DNA of 64,000 nucleotides, taken from positions 9,140,953-9,204,952 of the forward strand of contig NC_088324.1 in NCBI RefSeq assembly GCF_910592395.1, in the 5' to 3' direction. The notes beneath the pieces were generated by a model. The model was given only the letters and a program-made list of their open reading frames with translations, did no database searches and was not told the origin of the DNA. Both the position numbers and the translations under genes were made by a program. The stretch comes from Lineus longissimus. Lineage: Eukaryota; Nemertea; Pilidiophora; Heteronemertea; Lineidae. Below are positions 11,575 to 21,877 of the stretch, piece after piece (the first letter of the stretch is position 1; every line of letters starts with the position of its first letter).

Positions 11575-14500
11575 TCACGCCTTATCCTTTGAAACTTTGA
11601 TTGTCTTATCATCCTTTGGATTCATGAAGTCTTTACCAGTCATGTCCGTCATCGTGGTACAAGTCCTGATGGCACTGTTGGGAACCTAAAAAGACATATC
11701 TCAATTATTAAAGAGTAAGCACATCAGAGGGACGTGCACTACTTTCATTAACTTACATCACAGACTGTGGCGGATTCAAGAACTCGGGTGCGGCCCCAAC
11801 AAGAGAGCACAGAATGTACAATTTTGGAAATGAGGGAGGGTCTGGGGGCCCTTCCCTAAAGAGCCAATTAGACACAGATGGGATGGACAGGTGAGCATAA
11901 ACGCAATGCGAGGAATGAATGGTAATGTGACCTCACCTTCGTCAGTGGTGTATGTACTTGAGATGGTGGTGTGCAGGGTCATTTGATGCTCTATTGTAAG
12001 CCCAGAGGAAAGCCTATGGGTGGAACACTGTTCTGAGTGCTCTTGTGCAGCAGTTTGTATGAACCCAGGAAAGACTGTGAGAGCAGTGTAACGGCAATGT
12101 GATCTCACCTTTGTCAATGGAGTATATTTTGGATGGTGGTGTTCATATACTGGGTCATTTGATGCCCTATTGTAAGCGCAGAGGAAAGCCCACCGGCGGA
12201 ATTCACTGTTGTTCTGAGCACTGTTGTGCAGGAGGTTCGAGTGGAAGAACAGGGCGTCACCTATGGAAAGGAACGGAAGTGGATTAAGACATTATCGACT
12301 TACTTTTTTGATTGGGGTATACTGCGGACAATGATGGACATAGACTGGGTCGTTGGACGCCATGTTGTAGGCGCATAGGAACGCCCATCGGCGGAATTCA
12401 CTGTTATTCTGGTCACTTCGGTGAAGTAGGTTACAGTGGAAGAATAACGCATCCCCTGGTAAATCAAAAAAGTCATTTTTTCTGCGTGCAATGAATTTTA
12501 CCTACTACTGATGGCCGATAACAACTTTGATTCGACGGTTGATTATATTTTAAGCTGATCCCTCTTCTGTTTCCTTAATAAACAACTGCAAAAGTAGTTA
12601 ACATGATATAGTTATCATCATCATCAGCATGTCCCGCAGCCATGATTAGTTATGCATGACCAAAATCCTGCGAAAAAAAGATTTTCGAGTTTGAATGGGA
12701 ATCTTACTTGAATTTAATAGACTACTGATCGCATTCACAGACTCACCTGGGTCCATCTCCACGTACATTAGATCCAACTTCTCCTTCAAGACGTTGACCC
12801 GTTCTAGATCAGCACCCGTCTGCCCACCAATCATCACATGTTCGATGCGGCCACACTTGTGCGAGCCCTTCAGGATTTGGAGGCAACCATTCCTACGATC
12901 GGCCCTGTCAACAGGGATGAAGGCGGTCAGCATGTCGGGGAAGAGGCAACCATTTTTGTACCAGTACCTAGAGAGAAAAAGGTTTATCAAAAACCGGAAA
13001 CGCCAGTAGCGGCATACGAAGAAAAGCAACAGTCTCTAAAAAAAATCATTAAAAAACCCCACAAAAACACTTAGAAAGTGAAAAGAGGTGTGAAACTGCA
13101 TGAAATGACTTGGCCCTTGCCAAGGTAACTATCACTCACAGACAGATATATAAACATACCCATAGTCTTGATGCCACACAAACTGTCCCCCAGTAAAAGC
13201 TTCCTTCATCATCAGCTTGGTATGATAGTGGTACACTTCGCCACCGAGCAATTTTTCTGATGTCGTCACAACTTTCTCGCATCGCCCTACCATCCCGGTG
13301 ATGTCATTTCCCGGGTGATTCCACAGACACATCTTACTCTTCCTATCTTTTCCATCATTGAGCTGAAAAGGAGAACATCATTGAATTCAGGCGTGGATCC
13401 AAGAGGGGGGAAAGGGGTGCGCGAGACGCACACACCTCCCTTATTCAAGAAAATCTTTGAAATTGAACATGAACTTTTGGAGCACCCCAGGAATTTTGAT
13501 GAGAAATGCAGAGCACGGCCCTCTTCTTCCGGTACCTTGATATTCCCCTGGAGTGTCTTCTGTTACAAGTCACTTCAAACAACTTTTTTGAAAGACCTAA
13601 CCTGTAGAGGGATTATCCTAGGCTCACCTCAAAAGCTTGCTTCAGCATTCCATCATCTGATTCTACAGCAGTTTTCAACAGGGATATTTCTTCAGAATCC
13701 AGAAGACCTCTGAAAGATTGTTACCGGAGTAAGAAATTACTTCACCTTCTCTGTAATGTGGACGAATGTATATATAGAGGCTTCCTCTCAACTACTGTTC
13801 TTCCCTAGTCGGTTATTCTTCAGATAGATCTAGATTATCTGACCAATTTGGCAGAGGTAAGTCTCGAGAGCATTATCAAGCACAACTGTTCTCCTTTATG
13901 CATTTTGGTCAGGTGGGCCATCAGACCAAAATTCTTGACCAAAATTTCTTACCAGTTCGGAGCTGAGGAATTAAAACTTCAACCTCAACAAAATCCAAGC
14001 TTACTACCAAAGCAAAATTGAGTGGCAAACAGTGTCACAAGAGAGATCACAACCATATTTTTTACAAACTTGTGCAATTTTATGCCACCTCTCCTCTGCA
14101 TTGTGCTGAAGGCAATACTATGGTCAGTCCTGGGTGTTCTTGATGGAGAGGTTTTCACGAATGTCTTACCTGACTATGATGAACCCATCATCTTCAAACT
14201 GTCTCTTGATGTCATCAGTCACAGAGAAATCTTCACTAAACTTGAAGTCAGCTGAAAATGACAACAAATAATGAGTGCACTGTTGTAGTTATGCCCCAAG
14301 GCAAAAAGACATATTTTTGGGATGAAAGACCAATGTTTTGTGTGAATGCGATAAAATAACCCGCATCAAAAGGAAAGCAGACCATGACTGTGAAAGGAAA
14401 GAGCAAAGAAAAAGAAGAAACAATAGTAATATCATTGGTAGATCAAAATTGAAGAAAAGAAGTTTTTTAAAAATTTAACCCAAAGAAAGAAAAAGAAAAA

Positions 14501-14719
14501 GAAAAAGAAGAAACAATAGTAATATCATTGGTAGATCAAAATTGAAGAAAAGAAGTTTTTTAAAAATTTAACCCAAATCAGGCGAAGGCCCAAATAGACG
14601 TATACACTGTTTATAGGGGAAGCAGTATGGAATGAGGTCACTAGAAGGTCACTAGGAATTTACACAACAAGTAACAAGTAACAAGGAGAACAAGGCGATT
14701 TGGATTCCTTACCAGGCAT
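11575..14719 (-). CDS. Phytanoyl-CoA dioxygenase (PhyH)-family Fe(II)/2-oxoglutarate oxygenase
   Basis: A predicted non-haem iron, 2-oxoglutarate-dependent hydroxylase; the substrate is unknown. Exons in gene order: 14713-14719, 14170-14251, 13628-13709, 13160-13362, 12747-12967, one of two alternative 152-nt exons (12304-12455 or 12109-12260), and 11575-11685. They total 858 nt (285 aa). Family features: FEDDGFIIV at the N-terminus, the HxD metal motif in FVWHQDYGY, NGCLQILKGSHK, and a distal His and Arg in LLHRSDQNNSEFRRWAF. The start ATG at 14719 is the only one found in that exon; an upstream leader exon is possible. Related invertebrate proteins are often labelled L-proline trans-4-hydroxylase-like, but I see nothing here that fixes the substrate. 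It ends with a lysine-rich tail. A minus-strand AATAAA lies at 11214-11219. Confidence 0.85.
11937..12072 (-). pseudogene. Third, decayed copy of the duplicated dioxygenase exon
   Basis: This matches the exon at 12109-12260 at the DNA level (CTTACAATAGAGCATCAAAT, CACACCACCAT) and retains a GTGAGG donor at its 3' end. The 5' part with the acceptor is deleted, and small indels break the reading frame with in-frame stops. Confidence 0.75.
12109..12260 (-). CDS. Alternative (candidate mutually exclusive) copy of the dioxygenase iron-ligand exon
   Basis: This exon is a tandem duplicate of 12304-12455. It has identical length (152 nt) and phase, a CCATAG acceptor and a GTGAG donor. The two copies encode 50 full codons with 41 identical residues. 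The distal iron-ligand His is kept, but its surroundings change from LLHRSDQNNS to LLHNSAQNNS. As 152 is not a multiple of three, including both copies would shift the frame. The 43-nt gap between them is very short for an intron, so one copy per transcript is expected. Confidence 0.75.
14405..14580. repeat. Tandem duplication of an ~85-bp AT-rich segment
   Basis: The segment containing GAAACAATAGTAATATCATT through TTTTTTAAAAATTTAACCCA occurs twice in direct orientation with no visible change, inside the first dioxygenase intron. It is a recent local duplication. Confidence 0.85.
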
Positions 14720-16587
14720 TGTGTGGGTGTTACTTCCGAACCTGAAAAAATTAAACAGATGGGAACCTTGGTGGTCCATTGAAAAAATTACCATCAGCCC
14801 TCCTCCCTCCACAGTCATGAGACTTGAGGCAGTCGCTTAGTCATCCGTGCACCATGCACCAGTCGTTTCATTCTAAACCTGGTCAAGATACAGTCGTTTA
14901 GTTAATATCATACGCACTACTTGATGAATAAGCGACTACATTAACTTTATAAGCGTCATATTTTCACTGTTGTCACCTCCCAACACCATCAGCACTTACA
15001 GTGAAGTGTCTTACCCAAGGCACTCCACATAAATTACATAGAAATAAAAAAATCTGTCAAAATTACACAGAGGTTGGTTGTTACGTAGGCTGTCCTGTCA
15101 TCTCAAAAGTTATTAGTGGTAACCTTGGTGTAATTTTTAGGTTGTGTCAAGGTGTTCCCAAACTGACCAAAATAACCAGCTGACAGAAGGTAGTTGTTTC
15201 AGAGTTTTTAGGTTGTGTCAAGGCCTTCACAATCTAAATAGATAAGCAGTTGGCAGAGGTCGATTGTTTCGACATCCCACACGGACAGAAAGTTATTGGC
15301 ATTTTACCAATCGCAATTGCAGTTGCCTGTACCATGAGAGAAGATGGACGAAATCGTGCGATGGCCTTTATGATTTTGCTTGGGTTGGGGAGTTCCTGGG
15401 CTGGGCTGATATGGGCAGGCATACATTGGGTCAGTACTGGTACTCTTGGGGTTGAGAAAGTGTTAAGTTAGGTGTAGGTGTGGTCCAGCAGCGGCTGGCA
15501 GGGGACATTTTTCTTGACACTTGCTTGGTCCTGCTACAGCTTAAAGTGCTGTGGTACAGCCTAGAAGCAGTGTCATCCCTAGCGAAATCGGGCAACGTTT
15601 GTGAGTTTCGTCCAAAAATAGATCTGTTTACACACAAATGTCACCACTTTGCAGGTAGGCTACACGTCGTCAACGGGTCGGACGTCAGTTCGCCAAGAAA
15701 ACCGAACGAATTGAAGGATTCATTGAACTCGTCAACACATCATTAGTGTAGTTCAACTGTTCCTAAATAAATCACTTTGGTATATACTGATATAGAGAGT
15801 TAGATTACAATTAACTCACGTTAAAGTTTGAGTTCCGGGGAGGTAGCGCTGTCAGTACGTTGGTTTCGGTGCGCACTCACCTAGCTGACAGCGAGCAATT
15901 AGTACACTAAGATTTCAGTGATTAACATAATAGTTGCAAGTTTTTGGCGTTTTAGACTCAAATTTCGTGCTATAATAACTACGTTGTAAACATAATGCTC
16001 AAAATTGATTCATGAAAAAGGTGATAGGGCAATATTAAGCAAGCAGTAATGGAAAAAAGTGTAATTTCATTAACTAAATATTGTTTTTAGACACTATTAC
16101 ATTTTAGGCCTACTTTTCCGTAAACCACGAGACCAATCAGTCCAATGCATGCCAAAAAAACACCACATATGAGTGAGTCACGGAGTATACAATGTTTGTA
16201 AGATAAAGAAAAGTTCGGTCTCTTAGGCTCGGTGGTCTATATACTGGGGTCCGTGAGCGTTGACAGTCTAGTGGCGCGGCCTACGGATAGATCGAGAGGG
16301 TGGTTTGGGGTTCCGACGACGGTGCTCGCATGCATAATTGGTCGTATCCCCGAAACCTTTACAAAAACAAAAAATCTGGTGGCATCAATCCAATGACGGT
16401 AAAGGAATTGACGGTGAAGGATCTCGCAGCATAACGGATGCGCATCCGATGACGGTGAAGGAATTGACGGTGAAGGATCTCGGGGCATATCGGATGCGCA
16501 TCTGACGGTAATATATACGCATATATTTATTTTAGTTTTATACTATTATGTAAGTGCAAGCTCTAGTGAGCTCATACGACTGACTGA
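14720..16587. other. Upstream of the dioxygenase gene; no gene recognised
   Basis: Short open frames at 15250-15471 and 15480-15746 show no family similarity and no exon structure. A GGTTGTGTCAAGG block is repeated near 15141 and 15211. An untranslated leader exon of the dioxygenase gene may lie here. Confidence 0.5.
16389..16501. repeat. Two-copy ~57-bp tandem repeat
   Basis: TGACGGTGAAGGAATTGACG followed by GTGAAGGATCTCG and a CGGATGCGCATC end occurs twice in tandem, immediately left of the large minisatellite. Confidence 0.85.
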
Positions 16588-19500
16588 CAGTCCTGGCTGC
16601 TCCACCGTGCTGACAACATGATGAAAGAGATGAGACAGTCACAGCCAGGCCAAATCAGTCTTGGCTGCTCTGCCAAGTTGTTAACATGTTCAGAGAGATG
16701 AGACAGTCAGCCAGGCCACACCAGTCTTGTTGGCTGCTCTGTCAAATTGTCAGCATGGTGAGAAAGATGAGACAGTCACAGCCAGGCCGATGGCTGCTCC
16801 ACCGTGTTAACAATATGATGAGAGAGATGAGACAGTCACAGCCACGCCACATCAGTCTTGGCTGCTCTGCCAAGTCGTCAACATGGTGAGAGAGATGAGA
16901 CAGTCACAGCCACACCGAATCAGTCCTGGCTGCTCCACCTTCTTGACAACATGATGAGAAAAGATGAGACAGTCACAGCCAGGCCAAATCAGCTATATTG
17001 GCTGCTCTGCCAAGTTGTTAACATGGTGAGAGAGATGAGACGGTCACAGCCAGTCAAATCAGTCCTGGCTTCTCCACCGTGTTGACAATATGATGAGAGA
17101 GATGGGACGGTCACAGCCAGGCCGCATCAGACTTTGCTGCTCCACCGTGTTGACGGCATGACGAGAGAGAAGGGACAGTCACAGCCAGGCCGAATCAGTC
17201 CTGGCTGCTCCACCGTATCGATGATATGGTGAGAGCGATGGGGCGGTCACAGCCAGGCCGAATCAGTCTTTGCTGCTACGCCGTGTTGGCAATATGGTGA
17301 GAGAAATGAGACGGTCACAGCCAGGCCGAATCAGTCTTTGCTGCTCCACCGTGTTGGAAATAATGGTGAGAGAGATGAGACAGTCAAGGCCAGCCCAAAT
17401 CAGTCTTTGCTGCCTCCCCGTGTTGGCAATATGATTAGAGATATGAGACAGTCACAGTCGGCCGAATCAGTCCTGGCTGCTATACCGTGTTGAGAAGGTG
17501 AGAGAGATGAGATAGTGACCGCCAGGCCAAATCAGTCTTGGCTGCTCTGCCAAGTTGTCGACATGGTGAGAGAGATGAGGCGGTCACAGCCAGGCCGAAT
17601 CAGTTCTGGCTGCTCCACCGTGTTGACAATATGGTGAGAGAGATGGGACGGTCACAGCCAGGCCGAATCAGTCTTTGCTGCTCCACCGTGTTGGCAATAT
17701 GGTGAGAGAGATGAGACAGTCACAGCCGGCCAGTCCAAATCAGTCTTTGCTGCTCCACTGTGTTGGCAATATGGTGAGAGAGATGAGACGGTCACAGCCA
17801 GGCCGAATCAGTCTTTGCTGCTCAACAGTGTTGGCAATAATGGTGAGAGAGATGAGACGGCCACAGCCAGGCCGAATCAGTCTTTGCTGCTCGACAGTGT
17901 TGGCAATAATGGTGAGAGAGATGAGACGGCCACAGCCAGGCCGAATCAGTCTTTGCTGCTCCACCGTGTTGGCAATAATGGTGAAAGAGATGAGACAGTC
18001 ACAGCCAGTCCAAATCAGTCTTTGCTGCTCCACCGTGTTGACAGCATGATGAGAAAAACGAGACAGTCACAGCCAGGCCACATCAGTTTCGCCTACTCTG
18101 CCAAGTTGTCGACATGGTGAGGGAGATGAGGCGGTCACAATCAGGCGCAATCAGTCTTGGCTGTTCCACCGTGTTGGCAATATGATTGGAAATATGAGGC
18201 AGTCGCCGCCAGTCCAAATCAATCTTTGCTGCTCCACCGTGTTGACAGCATGATGAGATTAACGAGACAGTCACAGCTACGACACATCAGTTTCTGTTGC
18301 TCTGCCAAGTTGTCAACATGGTGAGAGAGATGAGACAGTCACAGTCAGGCCGAATCAGTACTGGCTGCTCGACCGTGTTGACAAGGTACGAGAGATGAGA
18401 CAGTCACAGCCAGGCCAAATCAGTCTTGGCTGCTCCACCGTCTTGGCAATATGGTGAGAGAGATGAGATAGTCACAGCCAGGCCGAATCAGTCTTTGCTT
18501 CTCCACCGTATTGGCAATAATGGTGAGATAGATGAGACAGTCACAACCAGTTCAAATCAGTCCTGGCTGCTCCACCGTGTTGACAATATGGTGAGAGAGA
18601 TGGGACTGTCACAGCCAAGCTGAATCAGACTTTGCTACCCCACCGTGTTGGCAATATGGTGAGAGAGATGAGACGGTCACAGCCAGGCCGCATCAGTCCT
18701 TGCTGCTCCACCGTGTTGTCGGCATGACGAGAGAGACGGGACGGTCACAGCCAGGCCGAATCAGTCCTGGCTGCTCCACCGTGTTGACGATATGGTGATA
18801 GCGATGGGACGGTCACAGCCAGGCCGAATCAGTCTTTGCTGCTCCACCGTGTTGGCAATAATGGTGAGAGAGATGAGACAGTCGCAGCCAGTCCAAATCA
18901 GTCCTTGCTGCTCCACCGTGTTGGAAATATGATTACAGATATGAGACAGTCGCAGCCAGTCCAAATCAGTCTTTGCTGCTCCACCGTGTTGATAAAATGA
19001 TGGGAAAAATGAGACGGTCTCAGCCAGGCCACATCAGTTTCGGCTGCTCTGCCAAGTTGTCAACATGGTGAGAGAGATGAGAAAGTCACAGCCAGGCCGA
19101 ATCAGTCCTGGCTGCTCCACCGGGTTGATGATATGGTGAGAGCGATGGGACGGTCACAGCCAGGCCGAATCAGTCTTTGCTGCTCCACCGTGTTGGCAAT
19201 ATGGTGAGAGAGATGAGACGGTCACAGCCAGGCCGAATCAGTCTTTGCTGCTCCACCGTGTTGGCAATATGGAGAGATGAGACAGTCACAGCCAGTTCAA
19301 ATCAGTCCTGGCTGCTCCACCGTGTTGACAATATGGTGAGAGAGATGGGACTGTCACAGCCAGGCTGAATCAGACTTTGCTACCCCACCGTGTTGGCAAT
19401 ATGGTGAGAGAGATTAGACGGTCACAGCCAGGCCGAATCAGTCTTTGCTGCTCCACCGTGTTGTCGGCATGACGAGACGGGACGGTCACAGCCAGGCCGA

Positions 19501-20825
19501 ATCAATCCTGGCTGCTCCACCGTGTTGACGATATGGTGAGAGAGTTGGGACGGTCACAGCCAGGCCGAACCAGTCTTTGCTGCTCCACCGTGTTGGCAAT
19601 AATGGTGAGAGAGATGAGACAGTCGCAGCCAGTCCAAATCAGTCTTTGCTGCTCCACCGTGTTGATAACATGATGAGAAAAATGAGACTGTCACGCCAGG
19701 CCACATCAGTTTCGGCTGCTCTGCACAGTTGTCAACATGGTGAGAGAGATGAGAAAGTCACAGCCAGGCCGAATCAGTCTTTGCTGCTACACCGTGTTGG
19801 CAATGATGATGAGAGAGATGAGACAGCCACAGCCAGTCCAAATCAGTCCTGGCTGCTCCACCGTGTTGGAAATATGATTACAGATATGAGACAGTCGCAG
19901 CCAGTCCAAGTCAGTCTTTGCTGCTCCACCGTGTTGATAACATGACGGGAAAATGAGACAGTCACAGCCAGGCCACATCAGTTTCGGCTGTTCTGCCAAG
20001 TTATCAACATGGTGAAAGAGATGAGACAGTCACAGCCAGGCAGGCCGAATCAGTCCTGGCTGCTCCACCGTGTTGACGATATGGTGAGAGAGATGGGACG
20101 GTCACAGCCAGGCCGAATCAGTTCTGGCAGCACCACCGTGTTGACAACATGATGAGAGAGATGAGACAGTCACAACCAGGCCACATCAGTCTCAGCTGCT
20201 CTGCCAAGTTGTCAACATGGTGAGAGAGATGAGACAGTCACAGTCAGGCCGAATCAGTCCTGGCTGCTCGAACGTGAGAGAGATGAGACAGTCACAGCCA
20301 GGCAAAAATCAGTCTTGGCTGCTCTGCCAATTTGTCAACATGGTGAGAGAGATGAGGCGGTCACAGCCAGGCCGAATCAGTCCTGGCTGCTCCACCGTGT
20401 TGGCATTATGGTGAGAGAGATGAGATAGTCACAGCCAGTCCAAATCAGTCTTTGCTGCTCCACCGTGTTGGTAACATGATTAGAGATATGAGACAGTCAC
20501 AGCCAGGCCGAATCAGTCCTGGCTGCTTCACCGTGTTGACGGCATGACGAGAGAGATGAGACAGTCCCAGCCAGTCCAAATCAGTCCTGGCTGCTGCACC
20601 GTGTTGACAATATGGTGAGAGAGATGAGACAGTCGCAGCCCTTCCAAATCAGTTTTTGCTGCTCCACCGTGTTGACAACATGATGAGAAAAATGAGACAG
20701 TCACAGCCAGGCCGAATCAGTTCTGACTGCTCCACCGTGTTGACGATATTGTGAGAGAGATGGGACGGTCACAGCCAGGCCGAATCAGTCCTTGCTGCTC
20801 CACCGTGTTGGAAATATGAATACAC
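16588..20825. repeat. Large minisatellite array, ~68-bp unit, about 60 copies
   Basis: The unit runs GGTGAGAGAGATGAGACGGT - CACAGCCAGGCCGAATCAGT - CTTTGCTGCTCCACCGTGTT - GGCAATAT. Copies vary at scattered sites. A minority class carries CTCTGCCAAGTTGTCAACAT in place of CTCCACCGTGTTGGCAATAT. Blocks of about ten units appear duplicated within the array: the stretches around 18720-19090 and 19465-19760 share the same order of unusual variants. The unit is not a multiple of three, and the many small open frames across it are repeat artefacts. Confidence 0.95.
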
Positions 20826-21109
20826 AGTTTCGGCTGAGATAGAAAGATAGAATATTGGTTCTAGTTGATACATTTGCCGCTAGGGTTCCGTTGTTGGATG
20901 TCAGCTTATCGGCCGCGACGGAAGGAATGAAATCGCTACGCTATGAGATCTCATGTTCTTTAGAAAAAAAAATCCGAAAATAATTTAGGGCGCTCTCTAT
21001 CGTTCATATATGTTCTTTTCAAATGCAATAAAATATAATGATGCAACTTTACACTTCAAATAAGATATTCTATAAATGTGTAATATCTTGTAATATGTAA
21101 AGTCAAGGA

Positions 21110-21360
21110 CTTAGTGAGCCCCCCTTTTGGTCGGGGGAGCTCCCCCGAACCCCCCTACGAGCATATGTTAAGTGCAAGCTCTAACAACTACAGCTGTTAC
21201 AATGGGGGGACACCCCCAAACCCCCCTCCGTCGACATAGGTTTTTACCAGTGCGTTGGGGGGAAGCTCCCCCCAAACCCCCCCCCCCCCCGGGTGGACAG
21301 TCAACTAGCCCTTCTGTGTCATACTGCTGGAGGGGGGGGGGTGCGATGGGACCATCCATA
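21110..21360. repeat. Three G-run / C-run foldback modules
   Basis: Three consecutive modules share the layout G5-7, short loop, C5-6, AA or AAA, then another C-run: around 21134-21156, 21204-21227 and 21259-21290, with a further G-run at 21334-21341. They probably belong to a dispersed repeat; no coding sequence is present. Confidence 0.6.
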
Positions 21361-21863
21361 TAGTTCCTTCCGACACATTTTTGTTTTGGTAATGTAATAC
21401 ATTGTGATTGTCCTTATTCACGGGAATCGGGCGTTTCCAGTGATATACGACACAAATAGGTTGTCCTCATGCATTCACTTTGGGAAACGCATTTTAAAAT
21501 AGATGTTACGTCCTGTTAATGGGGCACGTCATCATCGCGTACATTTGGGAAAAACTCCCTAACGTGGCCGGAGCAGACGGCTGAAAGTAGTTTAATTATT
21601 GGCCGCTAGGGTGCAGAAAGTCGCTCACCCGAATTTTTCACGCAACTTTTGCTAAATAGAGCTAGTTCTAGTTTGTGATTCATTTTGATACTTCAGATTT
21701 GGGCAGAAGACCAATATAACTTAGTCGTCAGTGTGGTTTTAAGCTGGAAAAACGTATTTGTTTTTCTTAAAGTGCCTTTTTTGGACGGGTGTGTGCGATT
21801 GTTTTGTTTTTATGTCACGTGACCTCGATCATGTCATACATACATACATATATTACTGCAAAT

Positions 21864-21877
21864 AGGCTTTTTAGCCT
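21864..21877 (-). other. LINE 3'-terminal hairpin overlapping the ORF2 stop codon
   Basis: AGGCTAAAAAGCCT (minus strand) is a 5-bp stem whose TAA is the ORF2 stop. It precedes the short (TATG)n tail. Terminal hairpins plus short tandem tails are known recognition elements of L2/CR1-group LINEs. Confidence 0.65.

Noticed and set aside
15250-15471. Hydrophobic 73-residue frame as a small membrane protein
   Set aside because: Overlapping frames of similar length occur on both strands, and there is no splice context, poly(A) signal or recognisable family.
16686-20414. Many 60-120-residue repetitive open frames in the 68-bp array
   Set aside because: The unit is not a multiple of three, frames shift from copy to copy on both strands, and there is no start, splice or domain evidence.
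16551-21182. TAAGTGCAAGCTCT on both sides of the large array as a target-site duplication
   Set aside because: A 14-mer recurring within 64 kb of AT-rich DNA is expected by chance, and neither copy abuts the array.
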